From: Arthrobacter rhizosphaerae
GTDB taxonomy: Bacteria; Actinomycetota; Actinomycetes; Actinomycetales; Micrococcaceae
Length of the DNA: 64,000 nucleotides
NCBI RefSeq assembly: GCF_023062595.1
Contig: NZ_JALLAN010000015.1
Span: forward strand, 1 to 64,000
Direction of reading: 5' to 3'
A program made the position numbers and the translations under genes. The notes beneath the pieces are model-generated. The model worked only from the letters and a program-made list of their open reading frames with translations. It made no database searches and was not told where the DNA came from. Within the stretch, counting starts at the first letter, position 1. Each line of letters opens with the position of its first letter. Shown here in pieces: positions 44,346 through 52,857 of this stretch.

Positions 44346-45637
44346 CGGTTTTCCCTTTCGGTGATGGCCTGGCCTATGGCGGTTATGAAGAGTCTCAGCT
44401 CCTGGTCACTGATGATGAACGGCGGGCTCACCTGAACGGTGTTGCCGCGCAGGGTCCGGGCAATGTACCCGAGCTCGATGAGGTCGTCGCAGATCTGTTC
44501 GGCTTTGAGGTGGTCGGCCAGGGTGATGCCTCCGAGGAGCCCTGCCACGCGGACATCGGTCACCGATGATTTGCGCTGCGCCAAGGCGGCGAGTTCGTAG
44601 CGCAGTACGACCTCCAGCTCCTTGACGCGCGGAACCAATTGGTCGCGCTCGAGGATGTCGAGATGGCGCAGGGCCACTGCTGCTGCGGTGGCGTGCCCGG
44701 CGTAGGTTGCTCCGTGGCGGAAGACCGGAGTGTCCGGGGAGTCAATGTAGAAGGGCTCCCACAACCGGGGGCTCACCAGCACGCCGCCGAGGGGAGCGTA
44801 ACCGGAAGTGACGCCCTTGGCGAAGGTGACCAGATCAGGGTTGATGCCGTAGCGCTCTGCAGCGAACATTGTTCCAAGCCGTCCGAACCCCGTAATGACT
44901 TCGTCGAGGATCAGCAGGATGTTGTTCTCGCGGCAGATTTTTTCGATCGCTTCGAGGTATCCGGGCGCCGGGGGGTTGACGCCGCCGGTGCCTTGGACGG
45001 GTTCGGTGACGATGGCCGCGATGTTTTCCGGACCGATGTGGGCGACGACGGCGGCGACCTGCTCTGCGTCGTTGAAGGATACGCGGGCGGTTTCAGGGAC
45101 CAGCGATTCGGTTCCGTAGCCCTCGCGGTTGAATTCGAGCCCTGCGATGCTTGTGCCGTAGGCGTGGAGGCCGTGGTAGGCGAACTCCCGGCTGAGAATC
45201 ACCTTTTTCGAGCTCTGGCCTTCGCGCTGCCAGTGGCGGCGGGCCAACTTACAGGCCACGTCGATCGAATCCGCGCCGCCCGAATTGAGAATCACCTTTG
45301 AACGGTCTATCGGTGAGATTTCTGCGAGCCGCTCGCCCAGGGCGAGAGCCTTGTCGTTACTGAAGCGGGCGAAGGTATGGTACGTCTCAAGCTGCTTCAT
45401 CTGCTCAAAGGCGGCTTCCGCAAGTTCGGGATGTGAGTGGCCGATGTTGGCGTGCCACAGGCCGGCAGTGCCGTCAAAAAGGCGGCGACCGTCAGAGGTA
45501 AAGACGTATGAACCTTCGCCGCGATTGATGACCAGCTGGCGGCCAAGCACCGTTGGGGTGTGAGCCTGGGCGGGCCAGAGGGCCGGTCCGGCCAGCAGCC
45601 GCGGTGTCGCTGAGCTTGCTGTGTCCTGGAGAGTCAT
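44342..45637 (-). CDS. Class III aminotransferase (omega-amino acid/GABA type)
   Basis: A 431-residue PLP enzyme. Landmarks are FDGTAGLWHANIGHSHPEL, LNSGGADSIDVACKLAR, EPVQGTGGVNPPAPGYL, LILDEVITGFGRLG and the PLP lysine in VTFAKGVTSGYAPLGGV. It moves the terminal amino group of an omega-amino acid (GABA, beta-alanine, a diamine or similar) to pyruvate or 2-oxoglutarate. GGGAG precedes ATG 45637. With the coupled GabD it forms a complete two-step module. A co-oriented LysR lies upstream. Confidence 0.9.
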   Translation of the reverse strand: MTLQDTASSATPRLLAGPALWPAQAHTPTVLGRQLVINRGEGSYVFTSDGRRLFDGTAGLWHANIGHSHPELAEAAFEQMKQLETYHTFARFSNDKALALGERLAEISPIDRSKVILNSGGADSIDVACKLARRHWQREGQSSKKVILSREFAYHGLHAYGTSIAGLEFNREGYGTESLVPETARVSFNDAEQVAAVVAHIGPENIAAIVTEPVQGTGGVNPPAPGYLEAIEKICRENNILLILDEVITGFGRLGTMFAAERYGINPDLVTFAKGVTSGYAPLGGVLVSPRLWEPFYIDSPDTPVFRHGATYAGHATAAAVALRHLDILERDQLVPRVKELEVVLRYELAALAQRKSSVTDVRVAGLLGGITLADHLKAEQICDDLIELGYIARTLRGNTVQVSPPFIISDQELRLFITAIGQAITERENR

Positions 45638-45772
45638 GTTCGCTCCCTTTCTGGTGCAGTCATTGGTTGCGGAAAAGAAGCGGCGGTGCCCGTTTTTCTG
45701 CGTTAAGCCAATGTAGCCAAGGCCATTGGTAAATAAAAGCGAACGTTTTCGACTCTTATATGTAAGTTGTAA

Positions 45773-46666
45773 TTACATATTGGGGGGCCGGAGCACTTGG
45801 GTGATTGCTTCCCTTACGGCGGTCAAGGAAGCGCTTCGCTCAGATCCGGACCGGACGAGGAATTGGATGCTGCGCTGTTGATCGGCCGGCAACCAGGAAC
45901 TTGGCGTGATATCACTGCGTGCTTCCCGCACCACCATGTCTGGCAGGAAAGCCGCGGCCAGGCCTTGTTCAACCATGCGGAGGTGGAAGAGCAGGTCTGA
46001 GGAAACGTGGGCGATGACGGGTTCAATCCCCAGTTCCCGGCAGACCCGCAAGGCCCACTGTGAGGCGGCGGAATCTGGCGGCTCTGCAACCCAGCGTAAT
46101 TCCCTTAATTCTTCAACTGCCGTGAACGACATGCCATGCGGAAGGTAGCCGCGGATAGGGTCCTGGCCGATCAAGGTGGTGTGTATTCCTCCGGGGTAAG
46201 TGACTCTTGTTCCGGGAAACGCATCGCTGATTACCGCATCAACCTGACGGGAGACGAGCTGCATAACTGCCTGCTCCGGGTCCTCGCGGCGCAACCGGAC
46301 GTCAAGGCCTGGAAAATTTTGAGCCAGCTGGGCCAGTGCGACGGGCATAATACTGCGGCTGATAGTAGTGAAGGCGGCAACGGTCACAACGCCTTGGGGG
46401 CGTTCGTGGGAGGTCGCAAGATCAGCCTCAGCTCGCTCCATCGCGGCAAGGATTGCCTCCGTATTGCGTACGAGTTCCTCGCCGGCCGGGGTGAGACGGA
46501 CATTGCGCCCGACCTTTTCCAGGAGGACGACACCTGTTTCCTTTTCAAGCACCCCGAGCTGCTGCGAAATAGCCGAGTGGCTGTAAGAAAGTTCACGGGC
46601 GACCGCACTCATGCTGCCGTGCAGCTTAACCTCTCTTAGCAGGGTGAGACGGTGGAGATCGAGCAT
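45773..46666 (-). CDS. LysR family regulator
   Basis: A 297-residue LysR protein of the same short-headed type as 18788-19708 (MLDLHRLTLLREVKLHGSMSAVARELSYSHSAISQQLGVLEKETGVVLLEK). The effector domain follows from residue 90. ATG 46666 is preferred over an in-frame codon 33 bases upstream. It lies 135 bp upstream of the aminotransferase gene in the same direction; the gap holds an AT-rich stretch (45725-45780) that may contain the promoter it controls. Confidence 0.87.
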   Translation of the reverse strand: MLDLHRLTLLREVKLHGSMSAVARELSYSHSAISQQLGVLEKETGVVLLEKVGRNVRLTPAGEELVRNTEAILAAMERAEADLATSHERPQGVVTVAAFTTISRSIMPVALAQLAQNFPGLDVRLRREDPEQAVMQLVSRQVDAVISDAFPGTRVTYPGGIHTTLIGQDPIRGYLPHGMSFTAVEELRELRWVAEPPDSAASQWALRVCRELGIEPVIAHVSSDLLFHLRMVEQGLAAAFLPDMVVREARSDITPSSWLPADQQRSIQFLVRSGSERSASLTAVREAITQVLRPPNM

Positions 46667-46769
46667 GCTGGTTACCTGCCTGATTGGTGTCGGCTGCATT
46701 TAAGGACGCACAGGGCAGCACTGTGTGGGTGCCCTCATCCAATCAAACCAGTTCAACAGGCCACGCTGT

Positions 46770-46904
46770 CGGACAAACTGCATGTTGGCAAAGCGGTGGT
46801 CAACGGCACTAGCCCCGTGCGCATCGATTCCATGCCCTTCGGCGGGTTCAGAAAATCCGGCGTCGGCCGCGAAGGCATCCGACACGCAGTCCTCGAAAGC
46901 ACTA
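46770..46904 (+). pseudogene. Orphan 3' fragment of an aldehyde dehydrogenase gene
   Basis: These 135 bp encode DKLHVGKAVVNGTSPVRIDS, MPFGGFRKSGVGREGIRHAV, the C-terminal strand of an ALDH. By eye they are about 87% identical in DNA to 33539-33672 of the intact ALDH gene. Nothing upstream (LysR start) or downstream continues the protein. It is a scar of a duplicated or transferred ALDH gene. Confidence 0.72.
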
Positions 46905-47007
46905 CCCGGTCAAGCGAGCAGGAACCCGCAAACCAGGACGATGGCGACAAACAAGGATGCCGCACCGCAGATAGCTGCTGTGATAGTTATTTGCTGCAGG
47001 GACGTCG

Positions 47008-47934
47008 CTAGCGGATCGCGGCTTCAGTGATGGCTGATTCTTCCAGGCCCCAGTACTCCAAGGACTCCTTGTATTCCGGGGATTCGAGAACGGACTGGAT
47101 GGCTTGCTGCAGGGCCGGTGTCAACGGTGATCCCTTCTTCAGCGCCATGGCCACGGTGGTGTTCGTACGGGTATCCATCCTGGGTTCCAGGATGGTGAAG
47201 TGGTTGGGCTGCTGCTCATTGGCCCAGGCCAGAGCGCTGGCGTCGTAGAAGACGCCGTCGATCCGCTTGGAGTCCAGTTGTGTCAGGGCCTCTTGGATGC
47301 TGGGCAGTGTCACTGCGTTGATGGCCGGCCTGCCCTTTTCTTCACAGGTCCACTTCGAGACGTTCGGCAGATGGTTCAGTTGCTGGGTGGAGCCCTTGGC
47401 CACGCCAATGTTCTTGCCACAGAGCGTATCGTTGGTCAGTTTCTGCGGGTTGCCATGAGGGACCGCCACGGCCGAGCCGCCCTTAAGGTAGTTGATCATG
47501 TCCAGAACCTTTAGCCGCTGTTCCGTGGCGGCCATGGTGGTGGCGGTGAAGTCGTAGCGGCCGCCGTCGATGCCGGGAATGATGGTGTCGAACGCGGTGT
47601 TTTCGAACTTCAGCTTCAGTCCGAGCTTTTTGGCGACCACGCGGGCGAGGTCCGGGTTGACGCCGATGGGGGTTTGGTTGTCCTCGGCGAGAAACGTCAT
47701 GGGCGGGGAGCTCAGGTCCATTGCGACGGTGATTTCGCCCTTGGTTTTGAAGGATTCCGGCAGAAGTGCGACCGCGGCGGGGTCCGGTTGGACACCTTCT
47801 GAGATGTCACGGGTGTTCTGCGTCTTTGGTAGTTCCGTGTCCTGGGTGCCCGGCGAGGTGCCGCCGCAGGCGCTGAGGGCCAGCAAGACGGCGAGTCCTG
47901 CAGCGGTAGTCTGGATCCTATTTCTGGTCCTCAT
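47008..47934 (-). CDS. Amino-acid-type ABC transporter substrate-binding lipoprotein (third, divergent)
   Basis: A 308-residue exported lipoprotein: signal segment with lipobox LSACGG (cysteine near residue 23), then the family-3 binding domain (EITVAMDLSSPPMTFLAED .. GVNPDLARVVAKKLGLKL .. YDFTATTMAATEQR). It shares the organisation, including CGKNIGVAKGSTQQ and the C-terminal LESPEYKESLEYWGLEE, with the other two lipoproteins but is clearly more distant. No transporter genes adjoin it. AAAGGGACGCC precedes ATG. Ligand unknown. Confidence 0.87.
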   Translation of the reverse strand: MRTRNRIQTTAAGLAVLLALSACGGTSPGTQDTELPKTQNTRDISEGVQPDPAAVALLPESFKTKGEITVAMDLSSPPMTFLAEDNQTPIGVNPDLARVVAKKLGLKLKFENTAFDTIIPGIDGGRYDFTATTMAATEQRLKVLDMINYLKGGSAVAVPHGNPQKLTNDTLCGKNIGVAKGSTQQLNHLPNVSKWTCEEKGRPAINAVTLPSIQEALTQLDSKRIDGVFYDASALAWANEQQPNHFTILEPRMDTRTNTTVAMALKKGSPLTPALQQAIQSVLESPEYKESLEYWGLEESAITEAAIR

Positions 47935-48085
47935 GGCGTCCCTTTAAGGGGGGTTCAGGTGAAAGTTTGGTTTTTGGATTGTTCGTTTAGTCCGCCGAGT
48001 CTGAAGCCGAATTTTGGCCAAGAGCGAACTCTTGGTGGAGTCCCTGCGTTATTCTCATTGGTCGGCGATGCCGAAGAGCGGCTAC

Positions 48086-48114
48086 GGACCAGGAAGAGTC
48101 GAACCTCCAACACT
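48086..48114 (-). repeat. tRNA 3'-end-like fragment
   Basis: On the minus strand GTTGGAGGTTCGACTCTTCC forms a valid T-arm (GGAGG, loop TTCGACT, CTTCC) followed by TGGTCCG, resembling the end of tRNA-Arg. No matching 5' acceptor strand (CGGACCA) is found nearby. It may be another attachment-site scar at the island edge. The rest of 47935-48330 has no convincing gene. Confidence 0.3.
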
Positions 48115-48330
48115 TGAGCCAGATCTGCGAAAACGAGAGATTCGTTCAGACGACGAAAGCTCTGGCATCTACTCTACTCCCGTAGTAGGGTCCCAGCCGC
48201 TGGACCTGAAGGGCTGGAGTGCAACTTGGGAAGACGGGGTCCTGGAAGTGGCTAACGCCGAACACTCCAGTGCTCCACGAAAAATGTGCTTGTCGTACTC
48301 TGAGGTCCGTTTTTCAATTGACCCACAGCA

Positions 48331-48360
48331 TTAGCTTCCTTGGAATTAGCTTCCATGGAA
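48331..48360. promoter_or_regulatory. Tandem 15-bp operator upstream of marR
   Basis: TTAGCTTCCTTGGAA (48331-48345) is followed at once by TTAGCTTCCATGGAA (48346-48360). Each contains a 10-bp palindrome (TTCCTTGGAA, TTCCATGGAA), centred 15 bp apart. They end 23 bp before the GTG start of the MarR gene, so MarR dimers bound here would block its promoter. Confidence 0.6.
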
Positions 48361-48382
48361 ACAAAATGTTAGGCTCTCTTTT

Positions 48383-48853
48383 GTGAAAAAGGGCATCGAA
48401 ACCTCGTCTCTGTACCCTCTCTTCAGCGAACTGACTCGGTTGGAAACTGAGCTGTGGGACGCACTCGATAGCACTTTGCGCAAAGAGCATGGCCTCCCGA
48501 TGAGCAGATTTGAACCAATGGCTGTGGTCGATCGCCTAGGTTCGTGCCGGGTTTTCGATGTGGCCTCGGCTCTTGCGATTACCGTCGGAGGCACGAGCAA
48601 GCTCATTGACCGGATAGAAAAGGCCGGACATTGCCGTCGGAGAAATAACCCAGCCGATCGCAGATCCTCCCTCGTGGAGCTAACGGCGGACGGTCGAAAC
48701 CTGCTGGAACGGGCCAGGAGGACTGTTGAAGCCGAGCTGGATCTGCGGCTGAGTCCCGTGCTTACCGAGCAGACCACGGATGACCTCATGGAACTGCTGG
48801 GCCGGCTGCGAAATGCCGGTCGCTCGGCGGCGGCTGCAGAGCGAGGGAGCTGA
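48383..48853 (+). CDS. MarR family regulator
   Basis: A 156-residue MarR protein. The winged helix includes SCRVFDVASALAITVGGTSKLIDRIEKAGHCRRRNNPADRRSSLVELTADGRNLL, with the wing arginines DRRSS. Helices at both ends form the dimer. The start is GTG 48383. It precedes a SnoaL-like gene by 89 bp, reading the same way; the two probably form a unit in which the small protein or its ligand relates to the effector. Confidence 0.87.
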   Translation: MKKGIETSSLYPLFSELTRLETELWDALDSTLRKEHGLPMSRFEPMAVVDRLGSCRVFDVASALAITVGGTSKLIDRIEKAGHCRRRNNPADRRSSLVELTADGRNLLERARRTVEAELDLRLSPVLTEQTTDDLMELLGRLRNAGRSAAAAERGS

Positions 48854-48942
48854 CGTGCCTGCGGGAACCTGAGTTCCCCATCCAATAGCCACTAACCAGC
48901 GGTGTATGCCGTAGCCCACTAAGACGCGAAGGAAGCAAGCAA

Positions 48943-49356
48943 ATGACTGAAGAACTCCGCCGGCGCATGGACCGTTTCGTTGAATTCATCAATTCAGCCG
49001 ACGAAAAGATTGGTGATGAAATCATCTCACCGTCGGCCACCTTCCATGTGCCCTTTCTGCCTGAGCCGGTGCAGGGTCCAAGCGGCTACCTCAAAATCAT
49101 CGGGATAATGCGACAGGCGTTTCCCGACGTCCAGTGGTCACTTGAGGAAACCATTATTGAAGGAAACACGGTGGCGGCACGATTCATCCTTCGTGGCACA
49201 CACCAAGGGGAGTTCCTCGGCGTACCTGAAACCGGCAAAACGATCCAAACGCAGGCAATGAACATCTATCGATTCACAAACGGTCAAATCATTGAAGAGC
49301 ACGGCCTCCCGGACCTCTTCGGGCTGATGATGCAAATCCGGCCGATAGACGCCTAG
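48943..49356 (+). CDS. SnoaL-like polyketide cyclase/ester cyclase family protein
   Basis: A 137-residue SnoaL-fold protein with the family pattern GPSGYLKIIGIMRQAFPDVQWSLEETIIEGNTVAARFILRGTHQGEFLGVPETGKTIQTQAMNIYRFTNGQIIEEHGLPDLFGLMMQI. The histidine in HQGEFLG and HGLPD fits the acid/base positions of the group. GAAGGAAGCAAGCAA precedes ATG 48943. Substrate unknown; such enzymes act on aromatic or ester-like small molecules. Confidence 0.85.
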   Translation: MTEELRRRMDRFVEFINSADEKIGDEIISPSATFHVPFLPEPVQGPSGYLKIIGIMRQAFPDVQWSLEETIIEGNTVAARFILRGTHQGEFLGVPETGKTIQTQAMNIYRFTNGQIIEEHGLPDLFGLMMQIRPIDA

Positions 49357-49407
49357 GTGTATTAGCCACGGACGTTAGTAACGGTCGGCGTGGTTAGGTG
49401 ACATGAA

Positions 49408-49690
49408 GAAGACCTCCGAATGGAGCGGGCCTTGTCTAAGAGTCCTGTTCCACAAACGGAGGTCTTCGATCTCCCACCCGAATGCTTTTCTGTGCCCACG
49501 CTGCGTAGTCGATAAAGGGGAGCCGTTGCGGCGGGCGGCGGAACGGTTCCATGTCTCGATTCCAGCGGTACGTGATTGAGCCGAGGCATCAGCGCAGCGA
49601 TGGGCAGGCGTGCTTGACCGAAAGAGAAGGCGCCGGTCGGCGGCAACTTTACTAACTCGGTCTGGCGGTGATGATGCTTTGGGTGGATGA
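49408..49690 (+). mobile_element. Decayed IS481-family insertion sequence
   Basis: Around 49432 the text TGTCTAAGAGTCCTGTTCC resembles an IS481 terminus. One frame reads CVVDKGEPLRRAAERFHVS, matching the IS481 transposase helix-turn-helix start (..VVDEGWSLRRAAERFQVS). A stop follows, then AQRWAGVLDR-like and further traces to about 49680. Most of the transposase and the other end are gone. It lies directly before the SpoIIE gene. Confidence 0.5.
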
Positions 49691-49739
49691 TCGATGTGAC
49701 ACCCCCTGCGGCAGGGTGCGGCAGGACGAGGACCTGACG

Positions 49740-51428
49740 ATGAAGGACACACTTGGAGTAAGGCGCGGACGGGTGGCCGTTGCAGACGCGGTAGTGGACG
49801 CCGCCGCCAAGCCCGTTGCCCCTGTCACCACCCAAACCAGAGTCGAGGGCCGAGCCGCGAAGGCCGCTGAGAGGACGGGGAAGCGCGATGCACGGCGCGC
49901 GAAGAGCAACGCGCAGGACCCGCCCCAGGCCCATACCTCCCTTATTAACGTAGAGATCGATCCGAGCGATCCGCTGCTGACATTCCTGCAATCCGAGACA
50001 GGTCCGGTCGAGATCGCCTCGCTGCCTGCATACTCCCCGGCGGTGAACCGGATGAAGGAGCAATGTGTGCAGGTCGTCGTGCCGCTCGTCACCTCCGGCA
50101 AACTCGTCGGCTTGCTCGCGCTCGGCCCACGGCTCTCGGAGCGCTCATACTCGCGATACGACCGTCGCCTGCTCAAGGACCTCGCCAGATATGCCGCGCC
50201 GGCATTGCGGCTCGGCCAGCTCATGCACGAGCAGGAGCGCGAGGCCCGAGCCCATGAGCGCCTCGGTCAGGAGCTTCACGTCGCACAACTCATCCAGCAG
50301 CAATTCCTGCCGGCTGGGCTTCCCGAGCTCGGGGGTTGGCACGTAGCCGCATTCTATGGCCCGGCCCGTACCGTCGGCGGCGACTTTTACGACATCATCC
50401 AACTCGACGACGGCCGGGTCATGGTGGTCACGGGCGATGTGACGGACAAGGGAGTGCCAGCGGCCCTCGTGATGGCAAGCACGTATGGGCTGCTGCGGGC
50501 GACCGCCAAAGTGGCCTCCGCCCCAGGCGAGGTCCTGCGACGAGTGAACGAGCTACTCATCCCGCAGATCCCTATGAACATGTTCGTCACGTGCCTTGTG
50601 CTCGTGATTGACCTGGGAAGCGGCCGCATAGAATTCGCCAATGCCGGCCACAACCTGCCGTACGTCCGTCGAGATGATCAGGTAATCCAGTTGATGGCCC
50701 GCGGCATGCCGCTCGGACTCATGCCCGGCAGCATCTACGACGAGCATGAGATGGTGATCGAGCCAGGCGACATCGTGTTGCTGTACAGCGACGGGATCAC
50801 AGAACAGCACAATGCCGCCGGGGAGATGTTCGGCTTCGACCGCACGGCGGCCCTCGTTGCCGCAGCGACCTCAGGCGATCAACTGGTCGACAGCAGCGTG
50901 CAGGCACTCACAAAGTTCTCGGCCGGAGTAGACCAGGAGGACGACATCACCCTCGTAACGCTCCATCGCGGCCTCGCCGGCACCCCACGAAGCACGGTTT
51001 CGTTCTCCGTGCCGAGTGAAATGGGCAACGAGCGCGAAGTCATGGACAGAGTCGCGGCGATCGTCGAAGGCGCTCTCCCGGAGGACGCACTCTTTGCACT
51101 GAATACAGCGGTTAGCGAGACTACTATGAATGCGATCGAGCACGGGAACCGCGCGCAGACGGCACTTGAAGTCTCGGTGACTGTGCGGCGCACTGTGGAG
51201 ACGATCACCGTCGACATCAGCGATTACGGCCGTGGCAGGCAGCACGAAACCGAGACTCCTGACATCGACCTTAAACTAGCCGGCGAACAGACGCCGCGGG
51301 GTTGGGGTCTATTCCTTGTGGAGCAGCTTGTCGACCGAGTCGAAGAGTTCACCGAAGGTGACCGACACATAGTGCGGCTCATAATGCGCACCGGCGATGG
51401 GTCTGCAATAGAAAGGCAGGAAACATGA
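49740..51428 (+). CDS. SpoIIE-type serine phosphatase with partial GAF and C-terminal anti-sigma-like ATPase domain
   Basis: A 562-residue signalling protein. The first ~65 residues are low-complexity Ala/Arg-rich. Residues ~70-165 look like the later part of a GAF domain (VQVVVPLVTSGKLVGLLALGPRLSE); a coiled linker follows (HEQEREARAHERLGQELHVA). The PP2C/SpoIIE domain carries the metal acids in VGGDFYD (Asp215, Asp218), LLYSDGITE (Asp351) and DDIT (Asp401-402). A GHKL ATPase ends it (NAIEHGN; TPRGWGLFLVEQL). It would dephosphorylate and rephosphorylate the STAS proteins encoded next (four-base overlap). ATG 49740 has GAGGACC upstream. Confidence 0.87.
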   Translation: MKDTLGVRRGRVAVADAVVDAAAKPVAPVTTQTRVEGRAAKAAERTGKRDARRAKSNAQDPPQAHTSLINVEIDPSDPLLTFLQSETGPVEIASLPAYSPAVNRMKEQCVQVVVPLVTSGKLVGLLALGPRLSERSYSRYDRRLLKDLARYAAPALRLGQLMHEQEREARAHERLGQELHVAQLIQQQFLPAGLPELGGWHVAAFYGPARTVGGDFYDIIQLDDGRVMVVTGDVTDKGVPAALVMASTYGLLRATAKVASAPGEVLRRVNELLIPQIPMNMFVTCLVLVIDLGSGRIEFANAGHNLPYVRRDDQVIQLMARGMPLGLMPGSIYDEHEMVIEPGDIVLLYSDGITEQHNAAGEMFGFDRTAALVAAATSGDQLVDSSVQALTKFSAGVDQEDDITLVTLHRGLAGTPRSTVSFSVPSEMGNEREVMDRVAAIVEGALPEDALFALNTAVSETTMNAIEHGNRAQTALEVSVTVRRTVETITVDISDYGRGRQHETETPDIDLKLAGEQTPRGWGLFLVEQLVDRVEEFTEGDRHIVRLIMRTGDGSAIERQET

Positions 51429-51748
51429 GCCTGCACTACGAGCTCGGCAATAGGGACAATGCAGCTGGCGTCCGGCTCATAGGACGGATCGACCGCGATG
51501 CGAGCGACACACTCGACGAGGCCTACGCAGGAGTGGCGAGCGACGCCCCGGCAGCGATCGAGCTGGACTTCAGCGCGGTCGACTACATCAACTCGACAGG
51601 CATCGCCCTCATCATCGCACTGCTCGCCAGAGCGCGCGCAGACGGCGCCCTCTTGCGTGCAGTGGGCCTGACACCTCACTACCAGCACATCTTCGACATC
51701 ACCCGCCTCAGCGATTACATCAAGATCGTCCAGCCCGATCCTAAGTAG
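51425..51748 (+). CDS. STAS domain anti-sigma factor antagonist
   Basis: A 107-residue STAS protein of the SpoIIAA/RsbV type. The phosphorylation-site helix reads LDFSAVDYINSTGIALIIALL, with Ser in the expected position. In the unphosphorylated state such proteins bind an anti-sigma kinase and release a sigma factor or partner. The ATG overlaps the phosphatase stop by four bases, so phosphatase and substrate are made together. Confidence 0.9.
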   Translation: MSLHYELGNRDNAAGVRLIGRIDRDASDTLDEAYAGVASDAPAAIELDFSAVDYINSTGIALIIALLARARADGALLRAVGLTPHYQHIFDITRLSDYIKIVQPDPK

Positions 51749-51756
51749 GAGACAAC

Positions 51757-52107
51757 GTGCCAGCCCATGAAGCAACCATGGCTGTCCTACCCCTTGCACC
51801 CGGTGCAGCGGCGATAGCAATAACCGGCGACGTCACTGCCGCCTGTGAGCAGGAGCTCATGTTGGCCCATGAGCAGGCGACGGACAGCGGCGCAAAGCTC
51901 ATCGTGCTCGACTTCGCAGGCATGGAGTACATGAACAGCGGCGGCATTGGCATGCTCATAACGCTCCTAATTCGCTGTCAGCGGCGACACCAAAAGCTCG
52001 TCGCGTCAGGGCTCACCGAGCACTATCGCCAGATTTTCGAACTCACGCGCCTCGACGAGGCGATCAGCCTGCACGACGACATGGATCAAGCGCTGGCGGC
52101 GCTCTAG
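51757..52107 (+). CDS. Second STAS domain anti-sigma factor antagonist
   Basis: A 116-residue STAS protein with VLDFAGMEYMNSGGIGMLITLL, the Ser-Gly-Gly version of the phosphorylation motif. It begins with GTG 51757, with AGGAGACAAC just upstream, eight bases after the first STAS gene. Two antagonists with different sites (STG and SGG) suggest two partners or a two-stage switch. They share modest similarity, as in RsbS/RsbV-type pairs. Confidence 0.88.
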   Translation: MPAHEATMAVLPLAPGAAAIAITGDVTAACEQELMLAHEQATDSGAKLIVLDFAGMEYMNSGGIGMLITLLIRCQRRHQKLVASGLTEHYRQIFELTRLDEAISLHDDMDQALAAL

Positions 52108-52124
52108 CAATGGAGGACACCGGA

Positions 52125-52850
52125 ATGGACCCCCGAAGCCCGGAACAGAACGGGCAGAGAGACATAGAAAACTGGGCGGCAAAGGTTGACCGACTGCACG
52201 TCGCGGACGACCTGCGCACCTACGGCTACAACATCGAGGGCAGACGAATCGCAGGGCCGATGAACGGCTTCGGCCGCCTGTGGCAACGCACTTACACTGC
52301 CGACATCGGCACGGCGGCCACTCCGGAGCGGGTCGTGGCTGACTGGCGTGCGCACTTCGGAGACTACTGGCCGAGGATGGGCCGCTTCCACGGCACGATC
52401 TCGGCGATCAATCCCGGCGACGTAGCACCGCTCACAGCGGTAGGTGTGACGACCGGGATCATGGTGCTGTACGCGGACGATACGTCGTTCACGTTCCTAA
52501 CACCAGAAGGTCACATGTTCGCGGCGTTGATCACGTTCTCATGCGAGTCCTCTACAAGCGGCGGGACAATCGAACAGATACGGATGCTGCTGCGCAGCTC
52601 GGATCCTATCTTCGAGGCTTTGTGGCCGCTCACGCGTCGTGGGGAAGATATCTTCTGGCCGCGCACTCTGAAGAACCTGGCCGCCGCCCACGGGGTCCAC
52701 AACGTGACGGTCCAAGAGCACACCGAGTGCATCGACCGCAGGCGCCTCTGGAAGAACTGGTCCAACGTCCGCTACAACGCCGGCCTCCGCACAATAGGGC
52801 ACACGTTCACCGTCCCATTCCGCCCGCACACAGGAAAGAGCGCGAACTGA
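52125..52850 (+). CDS. Hypothetical protein in the STAS/SpoIIE locus
   Basis: A 241-residue soluble protein that I do not recognise. ATG 52125 has GGAGG eight bases upstream; an in-frame ATG at 52110 lies before that ribosome site. The middle has alternating strands (GTISAINPGDVAPLTAVGV, TTGIMVLYADDTSFTFLTPEG, MFAALITFSCES), then helices and an ISDxRR-like basic stretch (CIDRRRLWKNWSNVRYN). The strands and a FHGTIS/FTVPF layout could fit a lipid- or ligand-binding START-like fold. It is tightly packed between STAS and membrane genes, so it probably belongs to the signalling module. Confidence 0.62.
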   Translation: MDPRSPEQNGQRDIENWAAKVDRLHVADDLRTYGYNIEGRRIAGPMNGFGRLWQRTYTADIGTAATPERVVADWRAHFGDYWPRMGRFHGTISAINPGDVAPLTAVGVTTGIMVLYADDTSFTFLTPEGHMFAALITFSCESSTSGGTIEQIRMLLRSSDPIFEALWPLTRRGEDIFWPRTLKNLAAAHGVHNVTVQEHTECIDRRRLWKNWSNVRYNAGLRTIGHTFTVPFRPHTGKSAN

Positions 52851-52857
52851 TGTCGCC

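Noticed and set aside
48014-48334. 106-codon frame upstream of marR
   Set aside because: No ribosome site, no domain, and it runs over the tRNA-like fragment and up to the operator. It is more likely an intergenic frame.
49362-50063. 233-codon minus-strand frame across the IS481 scar and phosphatase start
   Set aside because: It joins transposon debris with the antisense of the SpoIIE gene and shows no domain.
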